A stretch of DNA of 64,000 nucleotides, from positions 1 through 64,000 of the forward strand of contig NZ_LXFV01000013.1 of the NCBI RefSeq assembly GCF_002847345.1, written 5' to 3'. The position numbers and the translations under genes were made by a program. This DNA comes from Pectobacterium peruviense. Lineage in GTDB: Bacteria; Pseudomonadota; Gammaproteobacteria; Enterobacterales; Enterobacteriaceae. Below are positions 53,963 to 61,995 of this stretch, piece after piece (within the stretch, counting starts at the first letter, position 1; each line of letters starts with the position of its first letter). Below the pieces are notes generated by a model, which was not told where the DNA came from, made no database searches, and saw only the letters and a program-made list of their open reading frames with translations.

Positions 53963-54878
53963 GCGACGCTGGCGCGCCGTGCAGGTCACTGTCGACCTGC
54001 ACGAAGGTGTCGATCAGCTTGCGTGCCAGCAGAGACAGACGGGCGTCTGCCAGATAAATAATGCCGTAGTGGGTATAAAATTCGTCGGTGTTGTCGTCCA
54101 GACCCGCAATCTTCAACATATGAATGCCGTGCCTATCGGGCTCATTGAAATGATTGGTCGTCCCGATAGCATCCGAATGGCGCACCACGTCCAACAGACT
54201 ATAGCCATTTTCACACTCAATACTGGTGCGAATATCCAGCTTACCGCTCAGTTGCACCAGTGCACGGTGCAGGTTGGGTGGACGAATCGTTGCTGCCAGC
54301 GGATAGGAAAAGAACTGCTCGACGGTAATCTCTTCCTGCGCCGCCAACGGATGCTCGCTACGGCAGCAAAATCCCCAGCGATGCTGGCTAAGCGGCTGAA
54401 CCCGATAGCGGGTATCGAATTCAAAGTTACGCATGTCCGCCACGATGAAATCCAGTTCTTCGGCCATGAGCCGATGGCCCAGCGCCTGCCAGTTATCAAC
54501 GCGAAAGACCATCCGCACCTTAGGGTACAGCCGAGAGAAAGCCCCGATCACCTGCGGCATCAGCCAGGCGGCGGGTGCCGGGCCGCAGCCAAAATTCACT
54601 TCGCCCGCTTCTTTCTCATTGAACTGCTGAATATCGTTAAACAGATCGTGCGTCTGATTAATCAGGCGACGTGCATGCTCCAGCACCACCAGTCCTTTCG
54701 GCGTGGGTTCCAACTGGTTCATGCGATCGATCAGGCGGGTACCAATGGTCTGCTCCAGCGACTGGATACTACGGCTGAAAGCGGATTGGGACAGCTTCAT
54801 CGCCTGTGCCGCAGACGTAAAATTGCGATGCTCAATCAGGGCAATAAAGTGGCGCAGTTGGCGAAGATCGATATTCAT
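53949..54878 (-). CDS. LysR-type transcriptional regulator
   Basis: 309 residues: winged helix at the N terminus (MNIDLRQLRHFIALIEHRNF and SQSAFSRSIQSLEQTIGTRL) and a LysR effector domain. It converges on the DUF1961 gene with a 14-bp overlap of the coding ends. The position suggests that it controls the island, as SftR controls the pseudomonad sulfate-ester receptor, but this is inference. Its ligand is not evident. Confidence 0.9.
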   Translation of the reverse strand: MNIDLRQLRHFIALIEHRNFTSAAQAMKLSQSAFSRSIQSLEQTIGTRLIDRMNQLEPTPKGLVVLEHARRLINQTHDLFNDIQQFNEKEAGEVNFGCGPAPAAWLMPQVIGAFSRLYPKVRMVFRVDNWQALGHRLMAEELDFIVADMRNFEFDTRYRVQPLSQHRWGFCCRSEHPLAAQEEITVEQFFSYPLAATIRPPNLHRALVQLSGKLDIRTSIECENGYSLLDVVRHSDAIGTTNHFNEPDRHGIHMLKIAGLDDNTDEFYTHYGIIYLADARLSLLARKLIDTFVQVDSDLHGAPASLTAE

Positions 54879-55390
54879 GGCGGCAATGGGTGTGTCATCA
54901 GAACGGAAGGAATTTGCAGGCTAGCAGGTCTGGTCGCGCAGAAAAAATAATAAAACCGCTGTTTATATGCTCACTGGTTATATATCTAAGGCGGTTGATG
55001 TAATGGGGGAAGCAACGGAGATAGCATCTCCACTTAGTGCTGTCTCTTGATCATATGTTTTATGTAACTTGGGGAATAGTTTCGTGCGCGATAATGACGT
55101 TATTTTTATGCTACCTCGTAGCACGCGCCCGACACGGGACGGCTCAAACGCCGCTCGCCCCGTGACCCCAGGCTTTCGGCGGAAATTATGCCGCTGAAGC
55201 GGTGCCTTCGTCGATACCCAGCTTTACGGACCGCTTGCGACACGCTCCCTGCGTGGCGCAAGCTTGAGCCGCGTCCATGCGGCTCATCCTAAGCTAGCTA
55301 TCTCCTCAGCATAATTTTTTACGCCGGATAACGGCAAAACCAGCAAAACTTGTGTAGCCGCCATTCAGCGAAAACATCAACTTTCCTAGA
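54879..55390. other. Intergenic region with hairpin cluster
   Basis: 512 bp between the LysR gene start and the pfkA stop. The left part (to about 55100) is AT-rich and presumably holds the LysR promoter. The centre (55109-55286) holds five adjacent palindromes, annotated separately. No gene is visible. Confidence 0.75.
55109..55286. repeat. Cluster of five hairpins downstream of pfkA
   Basis: TGCTAC/GTAGCA (55109-55123); CACGGG...CCCGTG with inner CGGC/GCCG (55133-55164); a bulged GCTT...AAGC stem (55172-55200); GCTTGCGACACGC/GCGTGGCGCAAGC (55233-55263, one mismatch); TGAGCCGC/GCGGCTCA (55265-55286). GC-rich, non-coding, in the 3' flank of pfkA. Looks like a mosaic of dispersed palindromic units. 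Confidence 0.8.
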
Positions 55391-56353
55391 TCAGAACAGC
55401 TTTTTCGCCGTCTCTAACCAGTCGCCTTTGAAAGGACGTTTCATGTTCTCGATGGCGTCAACGATGTCGTGGTGCACCATTTTTTCATTCTGGATACCGA
55501 CACAGCGACCACCGTAGCCCTGCTGTAGCAGCTCGATAGAATAAGCGCCCATGCGGGAAGCCAGAATACGGTCGTACGCGACCGGCGAACCGCCGCGCTG
55601 AATGTGGCCGAGTACGGTCGAACGGGTTTCACGCCCCGTCTCTTTCTCAATGTATTTCGCCAGCTCATCGACGTCGCACACCAGCTCGGTGATTGCCACA
55701 ATCGCGTGCTTTTTACCTTTCTCGATACCCGCTTTAATTTCGCTAACCAGATCTTCCGGGCTGAACGGCACTTCCGGCAGGACGATAAATTCACAGCCGC
55801 CAGCAATTGCCGCCGCCAGCGTCAGGTCACCACAGTGGCGTCCCATGACTTCAACAATCGAAATACGCTGGTGGGAAGAGGAGGTATCGCGCAGTCGGTC
55901 AATCGCTTCCAGCACGGTTTCCAGCGCGGTAAAGTAGCCGATGGTGTAGTCTGTACCCGCCACGTCGTTATCGATCGTGCCCGGCAAACCGATACAGGGA
56001 AAACCCATTTCCGTCAGACGTTTAGCACCCATGTAGGAACCGTCACCGCCGATAACCACCAGCGCATCCAGACCGCGTCTCTGCATGTTTTCCACGCAGA
56101 CCTGACGCACCGCTTCATCACGGAACTGTGGGAAGCGCGCGGAACCAAGGAACGTACCGCCGCGGTTAATTACATCCGATACGCTGTAGCGATCCAACTG
56201 CTCCATGCGATCTTCGTACAAGCCCTGATAGCCATCATAAATGCCGTAGATTTCCAGCCCTTCCGACAGTGCAGCACGAACCACACCTCGAATTGCCGCA
56301 TTCATACCTGGTGCATCGCCACCGCTCGTCAACACTCCGATTCTTCTAATCAT
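55391..56353 (-). CDS. pfkA: 6-phosphofructokinase I
   Basis: Commits fructose 6-phosphate to glycolysis. 320 residues as in E. coli: ATP site [13 protein letters not shown] (about 12), GGDGSYMGA (about 102), catalytic [11 protein letters not shown] (about 126, with the general-base Asp), and the IQRGGSP region. A Cra-type palindrome lies about 120 bp upstream, consistent with Cra repression known in E. coli. Confidence 0.98.
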
Positions 56354-56473
56354 GACAACCTCTGGACTTGTAGATGTAATTTTGCAGGATTCTTCTATCG
56401 TAAATTCACCGCCGCCGTTACGCAGGCAGCAACGCCTTATTCTTTTATTAGCATATTATAACAAACACCCGAA

Positions 56474-56489
56474 GCTGAATTGATTCAGG
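56474..56489. promoter_or_regulatory. Cra (FruR) operator of pfkA
   Basis: GCTGAATTGATTCAGG, close to the Cra consensus GCTGAAWCGWTTCAGC. Positioned upstream of pfkA, a known Cra target. Confidence 0.65.
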
Positions 56490-56560
56490 TCAGGCTAAAT
56501 TGTGCATAAATTTTCATGGCCTATCACGTTTTTAACATAAAATGCTGAAAATACCGTCAA

Positions 56561-57466
56561 CTACGCCGTCAGCCTGCCACGTTGATTTTCCGGCACGGCG
56601 GAAACCGGATCCTGATGGATAATAATATCGGCACCCGGAAACTGTTTACGTAATGCCTGTTCCAGATCGTCGGCGATTTGATGCGCCTCAGCCAGCGGCA
56701 GGGCGTCATCCATTTCCAAATGCAGTTGGATAAAGCGCGTCGGCCCAGAACGTCGGGTGCGCAACGCATGTGCACCGCGAATACCCGGCCAGTTCACGAT
56801 CACCTCAGCAATGGCGCGATGTTCTTCATCCGGCAGTGCGCGATCCAGCAGCGACTGCACGGCGTCGTAACCCATACGCAATGCGCTATATAAAATATAG
56901 ACGCCAATACCCAACGCAAACAGGGAATCGGCGCGAGTAATGCCTTTCCAACTGAGTGCCAACGCCACCAGAATGGCACCGTTCATCAACAGGTCGGACT
57001 GATAATGCAGCATATCCGCCCGTACCGCCTGACTGTGTGTGTGCTTGACCACCCAGCGTTGGAACGACACCAGCAGCAGCGTAGCCACCAGCGCAATGAG
57101 CGTCACCCACATGCCGACTTCCGGCGCGTGCAGCGTCTGTGGCTCCAGCGAATGTTGTAGACCCGTCAGGATCAGGAACAGCGCCGAACCGGAAATAAAC
57201 ATGCTCTGCGCCAGCGCGGCCAGCGATTCCGCCTTACCGTGGCCGAACGCATGCTCAGTATCCGCCGGCTGCAACGAATAGCGCACCACCAGCAGGTTCA
57301 CCAGCGATGCGGCGATATCCACCAGCGAATCAACCAGCGATGCCAGCAGGCTGACCGAACCGGTATGCCACCAGGCAAACACTTTCATCACAAACAGCAC
57401 CAGCGCAACGGCCGTTGCGCTCACCGCCGCCAGCGTCACCAGACGCGCATAGTGTGGATTCATCAT
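56561..57466 (-). CDS. fieF: Ferrous iron/zinc efflux pump FieF
   Basis: Cation diffusion facilitator exporting Fe2+ and Zn2+ in exchange for protons. 301 residues (300 if the second ATG is used): six membrane helices, metal-binding [11 protein letters not shown] (about 44-54) and [10 protein letters not shown] (about 153), then a cytoplasmic dimerisation domain with [11 protein letters not shown] and IIIHQDP. Same location between pfkA and cpxP as in E. coli, except for the sotB insertion. Confidence 0.96.
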   Translation of the reverse strand: MMNPHYARLVTLAAVSATAVALVLFVMKVFAWWHTGSVSLLASLVDSLVDIAASLVNLLVVRYSLQPADTEHAFGHGKAESLAALAQSMFISGSALFLILTGLQHSLEPQTLHAPEVGMWVTLIALVATLLLVSFQRWVVKHTHSQAVRADMLHYQSDLLMNGAILVALALSWKGITRADSLFALGIGVYILYSALRMGYDAVQSLLDRALPDEEHRAIAEVIVNWPGIRGAHALRTRRSGPTRFIQLHLEMDDALPLAEAHQIADDLEQALRKQFPGADIIIHQDPVSAVPENQRGRLTA

Positions 57467-57506
57467 GCCCTCACAGAAAACAGATCGTCTGGGTCGCTGC
57501 CCGTAC

Positions 57507-58694
57507 TCAGTTCGTTAATGATGTTTTTAGCACATGGGAATAGCGAACAAACGTAAAAATACAGCACACCGTCGCCAGTATCGCCATCGCTGCCCCCATG
57601 TAGCCGATGTCGGGCAGGCCCAAATGGGTAATAACCTGATTACCGAGTAGCGCGCCGCCGCCGATCCCGATGTTATAGATCCCCGAATAAAGTGCCATCG
57701 CTACATCAGTTGCATCCGATGCCAACGTCAATACCTTGACCTGCATGCCCAGACTTAGCGCCATAATGGCGATCCCCCAGACGATGCACAGCGTCGACAA
57801 GCTCCATCCGCTGAATGACAAAGGTAGCAATAGCAGCAAACACACCGCCAGAAACGCGAACGACACAATCAGGAAGCCGGCAGGATACTTGCTGCTGTAG
57901 CGGCTAAACAACATGCTGCCAATGATTCCGGCACCGCCAAAAATCAGTAACAGGATGGTCGTGAAGTTTTCACTCAACAACGCCACTTTCAGGATAAACG
58001 GCTCGATGTAACTGTAGGCGGTAAAATGCGCCGTCACGATCATGACCGTCAGGCCGTACACACACAGCAACGCGGGGCGTTTAAGCAGGAGAGGCAAACT
58101 CTTCAACGACCCAGAGTTGCTGCTCGGCAACACAGGCAGGAGCTTCATCAGGCCCACCATAATCACCGCAGCGATCAGGCCAATAAGGACAAACGTCACG
58201 CGCCAGCCCAGATACTGCCCAACCACACGCCCCAGCGGTAACCCTAGCACCAGCGCCAGCGCCGTTCCGGTCGCCAGCAGACTCAACGCCTGTGCTTTTT
58301 TATCCGCAGGCGCCAGTCGCACCACCAACGATGCCGTAATCGACCAGAACACCGCATGAGACAGCGCCACGCCGATACGGGCCATGATCAGCACCCAATA
58401 ATTCCAGGCGAGGCCGGACAGCACATTACTGATGGCGAACAGGATAAAGATTTTGATCAGTAGGCTACGTCGTTCCATATCGCTGGACAGCAGCATGCAG
58501 GGCAGCGACATCAGCCCAACGACCCAGGCATAAATCGTGATGATCAGCCCAACCTGCGCAGCGCTCATGGAAAAGCTGGCAGCTATGTCTGACAGTAACG
58601 CAACAGGGGCAAATTCAGCGGTGTTAAAAATGAATGCCGCCAGAGAAAGGCTGACGACGCGTAACCAGGCGGTCGAACGGGGAGAACGGGTCAT
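57507..58694 (-). CDS. sotB: Sugar efflux transporter SotB
   Basis: 395-residue major facilitator with 12 membrane helices; blocks [38 protein letters not shown] and [20 protein letters not shown] match the SotB/YdeA family, which exports arabinose and related sugars. A SotB protein was characterised in the related soft-rot genus Dickeya (Erwinia chrysanthemi). It sits between fieF and cpxP, where E. coli has no gene, so it is an insertion in the conserved order. A 10-bp palindrome lies about 190 bp upstream. Confidence 0.9.
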   Translation of the reverse strand: MTRSPRSTAWLRVVSLSLAAFIFNTAEFAPVALLSDIAASFSMSAAQVGLIITIYAWVVGLMSLPCMLLSSDMERRSLLIKIFILFAISNVLSGLAWNYWVLIMARIGVALSHAVFWSITASLVVRLAPADKKAQALSLLATGTALALVLGLPLGRVVGQYLGWRVTFVLIGLIAAVIMVGLMKLLPVLPSSNSGSLKSLPLLLKRPALLCVYGLTVMIVTAHFTAYSYIEPFILKVALLSENFTTILLLIFGGAGIIGSMLFSRYSSKYPAGFLIVSFAFLAVCLLLLLPLSFSGWSLSTLCIVWGIAIMALSLGMQVKVLTLASDATDVAMALYSGIYNIGIGGGALLGNQVITHLGLPDIGYMGAAMAILATVCCIFTFVRYSHVLKTSLTN

Positions 58695-58956
58695 GGTATT
58701 GATATCAAAAGTTAAAATAAAAGAATGCGCCGCCCACTGTCATGGCAGAGGCTAACGCGGTGAAGCAATGGTACAGGGAAAGTATGACATCGCCATGTAA
58801 CGGCGAGCGGCCAACAGTGTTTCAGCGTGCTTTTATGAGGATGTCAGCCAAAAGCCTGAAGACAGGTCAGGGAACATTCATGAGCATCATTTTTGATGCT
58901 CATATTCTACGCGTTACCACTCCCTTACGCTGTCTTTTTTCGTGCCGAATTTTAGA
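58695..58956. other. Upstream region of sotB
   Basis: No gene seen. Holds the sotB promoter presumably and a perfect palindrome ATGAGCATCA-TTTT-TGATGCTCAT at 58880-58903, which may be an operator or a hairpin. Confidence 0.55.
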
Positions 58957-58985
58957 TAAAAAAAAGCCCTCCATCATGGAGGGCG
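58957..58985 (-). terminator. cpxP/CpxQ terminator
   Basis: GCCCTCCA-TGA-TGGAGGGC followed by a run of T on the minus strand; Rho-independent terminator and 3' end of CpxQ. Confidence 0.92.
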
Positions 58986-59018
58986 AAAAGACAGGGATGG
59001 TGTCTATGGCAAGGAAAA
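58958..59018 (-). ncRNA. cpxQ: CpxQ small RNA (3' end of cpxP mRNA)
   Basis: On the minus strand the sequence TTTTCCTTGCCATAGACACC, then ATCCCTGTCTTTT, a GCCCTCCA/TGGAGGGC hairpin and a T8 tail match the CpxQ RNA of E. coli and Salmonella almost base for base in the seed part; the terminator stem differs but the design is the same. CpxQ is cut from the cpxP 3' UTR by RNase E, binds Hfq and represses envelope-protein mRNAs. The 5' end is set by analogy. Confidence 0.88.
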
Positions 59019-59087
59019 ACAGGGTGTGTACCTACTACACATTACTACTCGGACTGCACTACGTTACGACTTACTACACTCGCACTA

Positions 59088-59612
59088 CTACTCGGGACTA
59101 TCTGTCTCAGTATGGTTTGTCATACCTGATGACGGCGCAACCATCTGATTAAACATGGATATCTGTTGCTGCATCTCTTTCATGCGTTGCTTATGCTTCA
59201 GTTCTAAGATCTCTTTCTGCGCTGGCGTCAGCAGGTTATACATTTGGTTGCGCACTCGGGTCATCTGAATCTGACGCTCAATCTGCACACTCATCATTCG
59301 GGTTATCTGCGCTCGCACCGCCGCTTCATCAAACGTTTCCGCCGTCACCAGCTTATGCATGGCTTTAACATCTTCGGTGTTAAACGCCGGCTTGTCCTGA
59401 CGGCTCTGGTGCATCAAATCGCGCATTTGCTGGCGCTGTTGCTCAGTCAGCCTCACGCCATCGAACATACCTTGCTGGCCGGATGCGCCTTTTGTGGCGG
59501 AATCATCGATATGCCAGCCGCTCGCCGGAGCGTCTCCACTTTCTGCTGCAAAGGCGGTAAAAGTGCCTAACATAAGCAGTGAAGCAAGAGATAAGGTTGC
59601 GAACTGTTGCAT
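59088..59612 (-). CDS. cpxP: Periplasmic Cpx stress adaptor CpxP
   Basis: Binds CpxA to keep it quiet and helps deliver misfolded proteins to DegP. 174 residues: signal peptide ending near AFAAE, two LTxxQ-type motifs (LTEQQRQQM, about 54, and LTPAQKEIL, about 128) and long helices that form the cradle-shaped dimer. ATG follows CTCTGGAGAG; the frame is open further upstream but unconserved. Divergent from cpxRA over a CpxR box, and its 3' UTR encodes CpxQ. Confidence 0.94.
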   Translation of the reverse strand: MQQFATLSLASLLMLGTFTAFAAESGDAPASGWHIDDSATKGASGQQGMFDGVRLTEQQRQQMRDLMHQSRQDKPAFNTEDVKAMHKLVTAETFDEAAVRAQITRMMSVQIERQIQMTRVRNQMYNLLTPAQKEILELKHKQRMKEMQQQISMFNQMVAPSSGMTNHTETDSPE

Positions 59613-59696
59613 CAATAACTCTCCAGAGCGGTACGTCATTTTGTGAATCAATGAGCATGAGTCTACGCATCTTGCTGCAAACATGCGTCAGAGGAT

Positions 59697-59711
59697 GTAA
59701 AACTACGTAAA
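59697..59711. promoter_or_regulatory. CpxR box
   Basis: GTAAA-ACTAC-GTAAA, an exact match to the consensus GTAAA-N5-GTAAA, between cpxP and cpxR. Confidence 0.92.
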
Positions 59712-59765
59712 GTCATGGAATAGCGCTAATCTATGTCGTATTTTGCCCTTGGAGGTAGAGAAAAC

Positions 59766-60464
59766 ATGAATAAAATTCTGCTGGTTGATGACGATAGAGA
59801 GCTGACATCTTTATTGAAAGAATTGCTCGAAATGGAAGGTTTTAACGTCGTTGTCGCCTACGACGGCGAACAGGCGTTACAGATATTAGATAACACCATT
59901 GATCTGTTATTACTGGATGTGATGATGCCGAAGAAAAACGGTATCGACACATTAAAAGAACTACGACAGCAGCATCAAACACCGGTCATCATGTTGACCG
60001 CCCGCGGCAGCGAACTGGACCGCGTTCTTGGTCTGGAACTGGGTGCAGATGATTATCTGCCGAAGCCTTTTAACGACAGGGAGCTGGTGGCGCGGATTCG
60101 CGCGATTCTCCGCCGTTCTAATTGGACCGATCAACAGCAGGCGGGTGATAACAGTGCGCCGACGCTGGAAGTCGATGGCCTGCGTCTGAACCCCGGACGG
60201 CAGGAAGCCAGCTTTGACGATATCGTGCTGGACCTGACGGGCACGGAATTCACGCTGCTCTATCTGCTGGCACAGCGGCTGGGACAGGTGGTTTCGCGCG
60301 AGCATTTAAGTCAGGAAGTGCTGGGGAAACGACTGACGCCGTTTGACCGTGCGATCGACATGCATATCTCGAACCTGCGGCGTAAATTGCCAGAACGTAA
60401 GGATGGCTTACCCTGGTTTAAAACGCTGCGTGGACGAGGCTATTTGATGGTATCGGCTGCATGA
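59766..60464 (+). CDS. cpxR: Envelope-stress response regulator CpxR
   Basis: OmpR-family regulator, 232 residues as in E. coli. Receiver domain with the acidic pocket DDD (about 8-10), phosphorylated Asp in LLLLDVMMP (about 51), Thr in MLTARG and Lys in LPKPF; C-terminal winged helix with LTGTEFTLLYLL and AIDMHISNLRRKL. The ATG giving MNKILLVDDD was chosen; an upstream frame adds 11 residues. Overlaps cpxA by 4 bp. Confidence 0.97.
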   Translation: MNKILLVDDDRELTSLLKELLEMEGFNVVVAYDGEQALQILDNTIDLLLLDVMMPKKNGIDTLKELRQQHQTPVIMLTARGSELDRVLGLELGADDYLPKPFNDRELVARIRAILRRSNWTDQQQAGDNSAPTLEVDGLRLNPGRQEASFDDIVLDLTGTEFTLLYLLAQRLGQVVSREHLSQEVLGKRLTPFDRAIDMHISNLRRKLPERKDGLPWFKTLRGRGYLMVSAA

Positions 60465-61831
60465 TCAATAGTTTGACCGCCCGTATCTTTGCCATTTTTT
60501 GGTTAACGCTGGCGCTGGTACTCATGCTGGTTCTGATGGTGCCCAAGCTGGACTCGCGCCAGCTTACCGCCTTGCTGGAAAACGAGCAGCGGCAGGGCAT
60601 CATGCTGGAACAGCACATTGAAGCAGACCTCGCCAACACACCAGCCAACGATCTGCGCTGGTGGTTGCGGCTGTTCTGGGTGCTGGAGAAGTGGGCTCCC
60701 CCGGGGCAACGTCTTTTTCTGGTCACCAGCGAAGGTCGTATTTTCGGCGCAGAAAAGCATGAAACACCGATTGTGCGTAATTTTATCGGGCTGTCGGATA
60801 ACGCCGACCACCCGCAAAAGAAAAATTACGGCCGCATTGAGCTTCTCGGTCCTTTTGCGATCCGCGATGGTGATGACAACTACCAGCTTTACCTGATTCG
60901 TCCTGCCAGCAGTCCGCAGTCAGATTTCATTAGTCTGCTGTTTGACCGTCCTTTACTGCTGCTGATCTTCACCATGCTGATCAGTTCACCGCTGTTGCTT
61001 TGGCTCGCCTGGAGTCTGGCGAAACCCGCACGTAAGCTCAAACACGCTGCCGACGAAGTCGCCAAAGGCAACTTACGACAACACCCTGAGTTAGAGTCTG
61101 GACCGCAGGAGTTTCTGGCGACGGGCGTCAGCTTTAACCAGATGGTTAGCGCGCTGGAGCGGATGGTTACCGCACAGCAACGGCTGCTGTCGGATATCTC
61201 TCATGAGCTGCGCACGCCGCTGACGCGCTTACAGCTGGCAACGGCGCTGCTGCGTCGGCGTCAAGGTGAAGGCAATGAGCTGAACCGCATTGAGATGGAG
61301 ACTCAGCGGCTCGACAGCATGATTAACGATCTGCTGGTGCTCTCACGTAATCAACACAAGAACGAACTGACCCGTGAGTTCCTGCGTGCCGATGAACTGT
61401 GGGGCAATGTGCTAGATGATGCCGCCTTTGAAGCCGAGCAAATGGGGAAAACGCTGGAAGTACCTTATCCTCCGGGACCGTGGACACTCTTTGGCAACCC
61501 TGCCTCGCTCGACAGTGCGTTGGAAAATATCGTGCGCAACGCGCTACGTTATTCCCACAACCACATCGAAGTGGCTTTCTCAGTGGATAATCAGGGCATC
61601 ACCATTAAAGTGGATGACGATGGCCCCGGCGTCAGCCCGGAAGATCGTGAACAGATTTTCCGCCCCTTCTACCGTACGGATGAAGCACGTGACCGCGCAT
61701 CTGGCGGAAGCGGTTTAGGGCTTGCCATCGTGGAAACCGCCATTACGCAACACAAAGGCTGGGTAAAAGCGGAGGACAGCCCGCTAGGTGGGTTGCGCTT
61801 AATCATCTGGCTGCCGTTGCATCAACGGTAA
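60461..61831 (+). CDS. cpxA: Envelope-stress sensor kinase CpxA
   Basis: 456 residues: membrane helix 1 (about 8-28), periplasmic sensor (about 29-165) that CpxP binds, membrane helix 2 (about 166-186), HAMP, the phosphorylated His in SDISHELRTPLTR (about 248), N box NIVRNALRYSHNH (about 356), and G boxes DDDGPGV and GGSGLGLAIVE. Start overlaps the cpxR stop (ATGA). Confidence 0.97.
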   Translation: MINSLTARIFAIFWLTLALVLMLVLMVPKLDSRQLTALLENEQRQGIMLEQHIEADLANTPANDLRWWLRLFWVLEKWAPPGQRLFLVTSEGRIFGAEKHETPIVRNFIGLSDNADHPQKKNYGRIELLGPFAIRDGDDNYQLYLIRPASSPQSDFISLLFDRPLLLLIFTMLISSPLLLWLAWSLAKPARKLKHAADEVAKGNLRQHPELESGPQEFLATGVSFNQMVSALERMVTAQQRLLSDISHELRTPLTRLQLATALLRRRQGEGNELNRIEMETQRLDSMINDLLVLSRNQHKNELTREFLRADELWGNVLDDAAFEAEQMGKTLEVPYPPGPWTLFGNPASLDSALENIVRNALRYSHNHIEVAFSVDNQGITIKVDDDGPGVSPEDREQIFRPFYRTDEARDRASGGSGLGLAIVETAITQHKGWVKAEDSPLGGLRLIIWLPLHQR

Positions 61832-61865
61832 GTCAGGCAAAATCCTTCCTATCACAACATCCTCT

Positions 61866-61887
61866 CAGGTGCCCGCACGGGCACCTG
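61866..61887 (+). terminator. Hairpin after cpxA
   Basis: CAGGTGCCC-GCAC-GGGCACCTG, a perfect 9-bp stem 34 bp after cpxA. The following sequence is only weakly T-rich. Confidence 0.6.
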
Positions 61888-61995
61888 TCACGTTCTGTTT
61901 ATCTTCTCTGCATTGAGTTTTTTACGCGATTGCGTAGAGTAATCGTCACTCATGCCGAAAACAGGCAAGACCGTGTTGAATGAAGGATACTAACC

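Noticed and set aside
53811-54950. 379-codon frame antisense to the LysR gene
   Set aside because: The LysR protein is clear from its helix-turn-helix; the opposite frame is a shadow.
55604-56461. 285-codon frame antisense to pfkA
   Set aside because: pfkA is certain; the opposite frame has no family features.
59021-59087. CTACTAC-rich stretch between CpxQ and cpxP
   Set aside because: Irregular low-complexity 3' UTR; no constant repeat unit or spacing, so not a CRISPR or tandem repeat.
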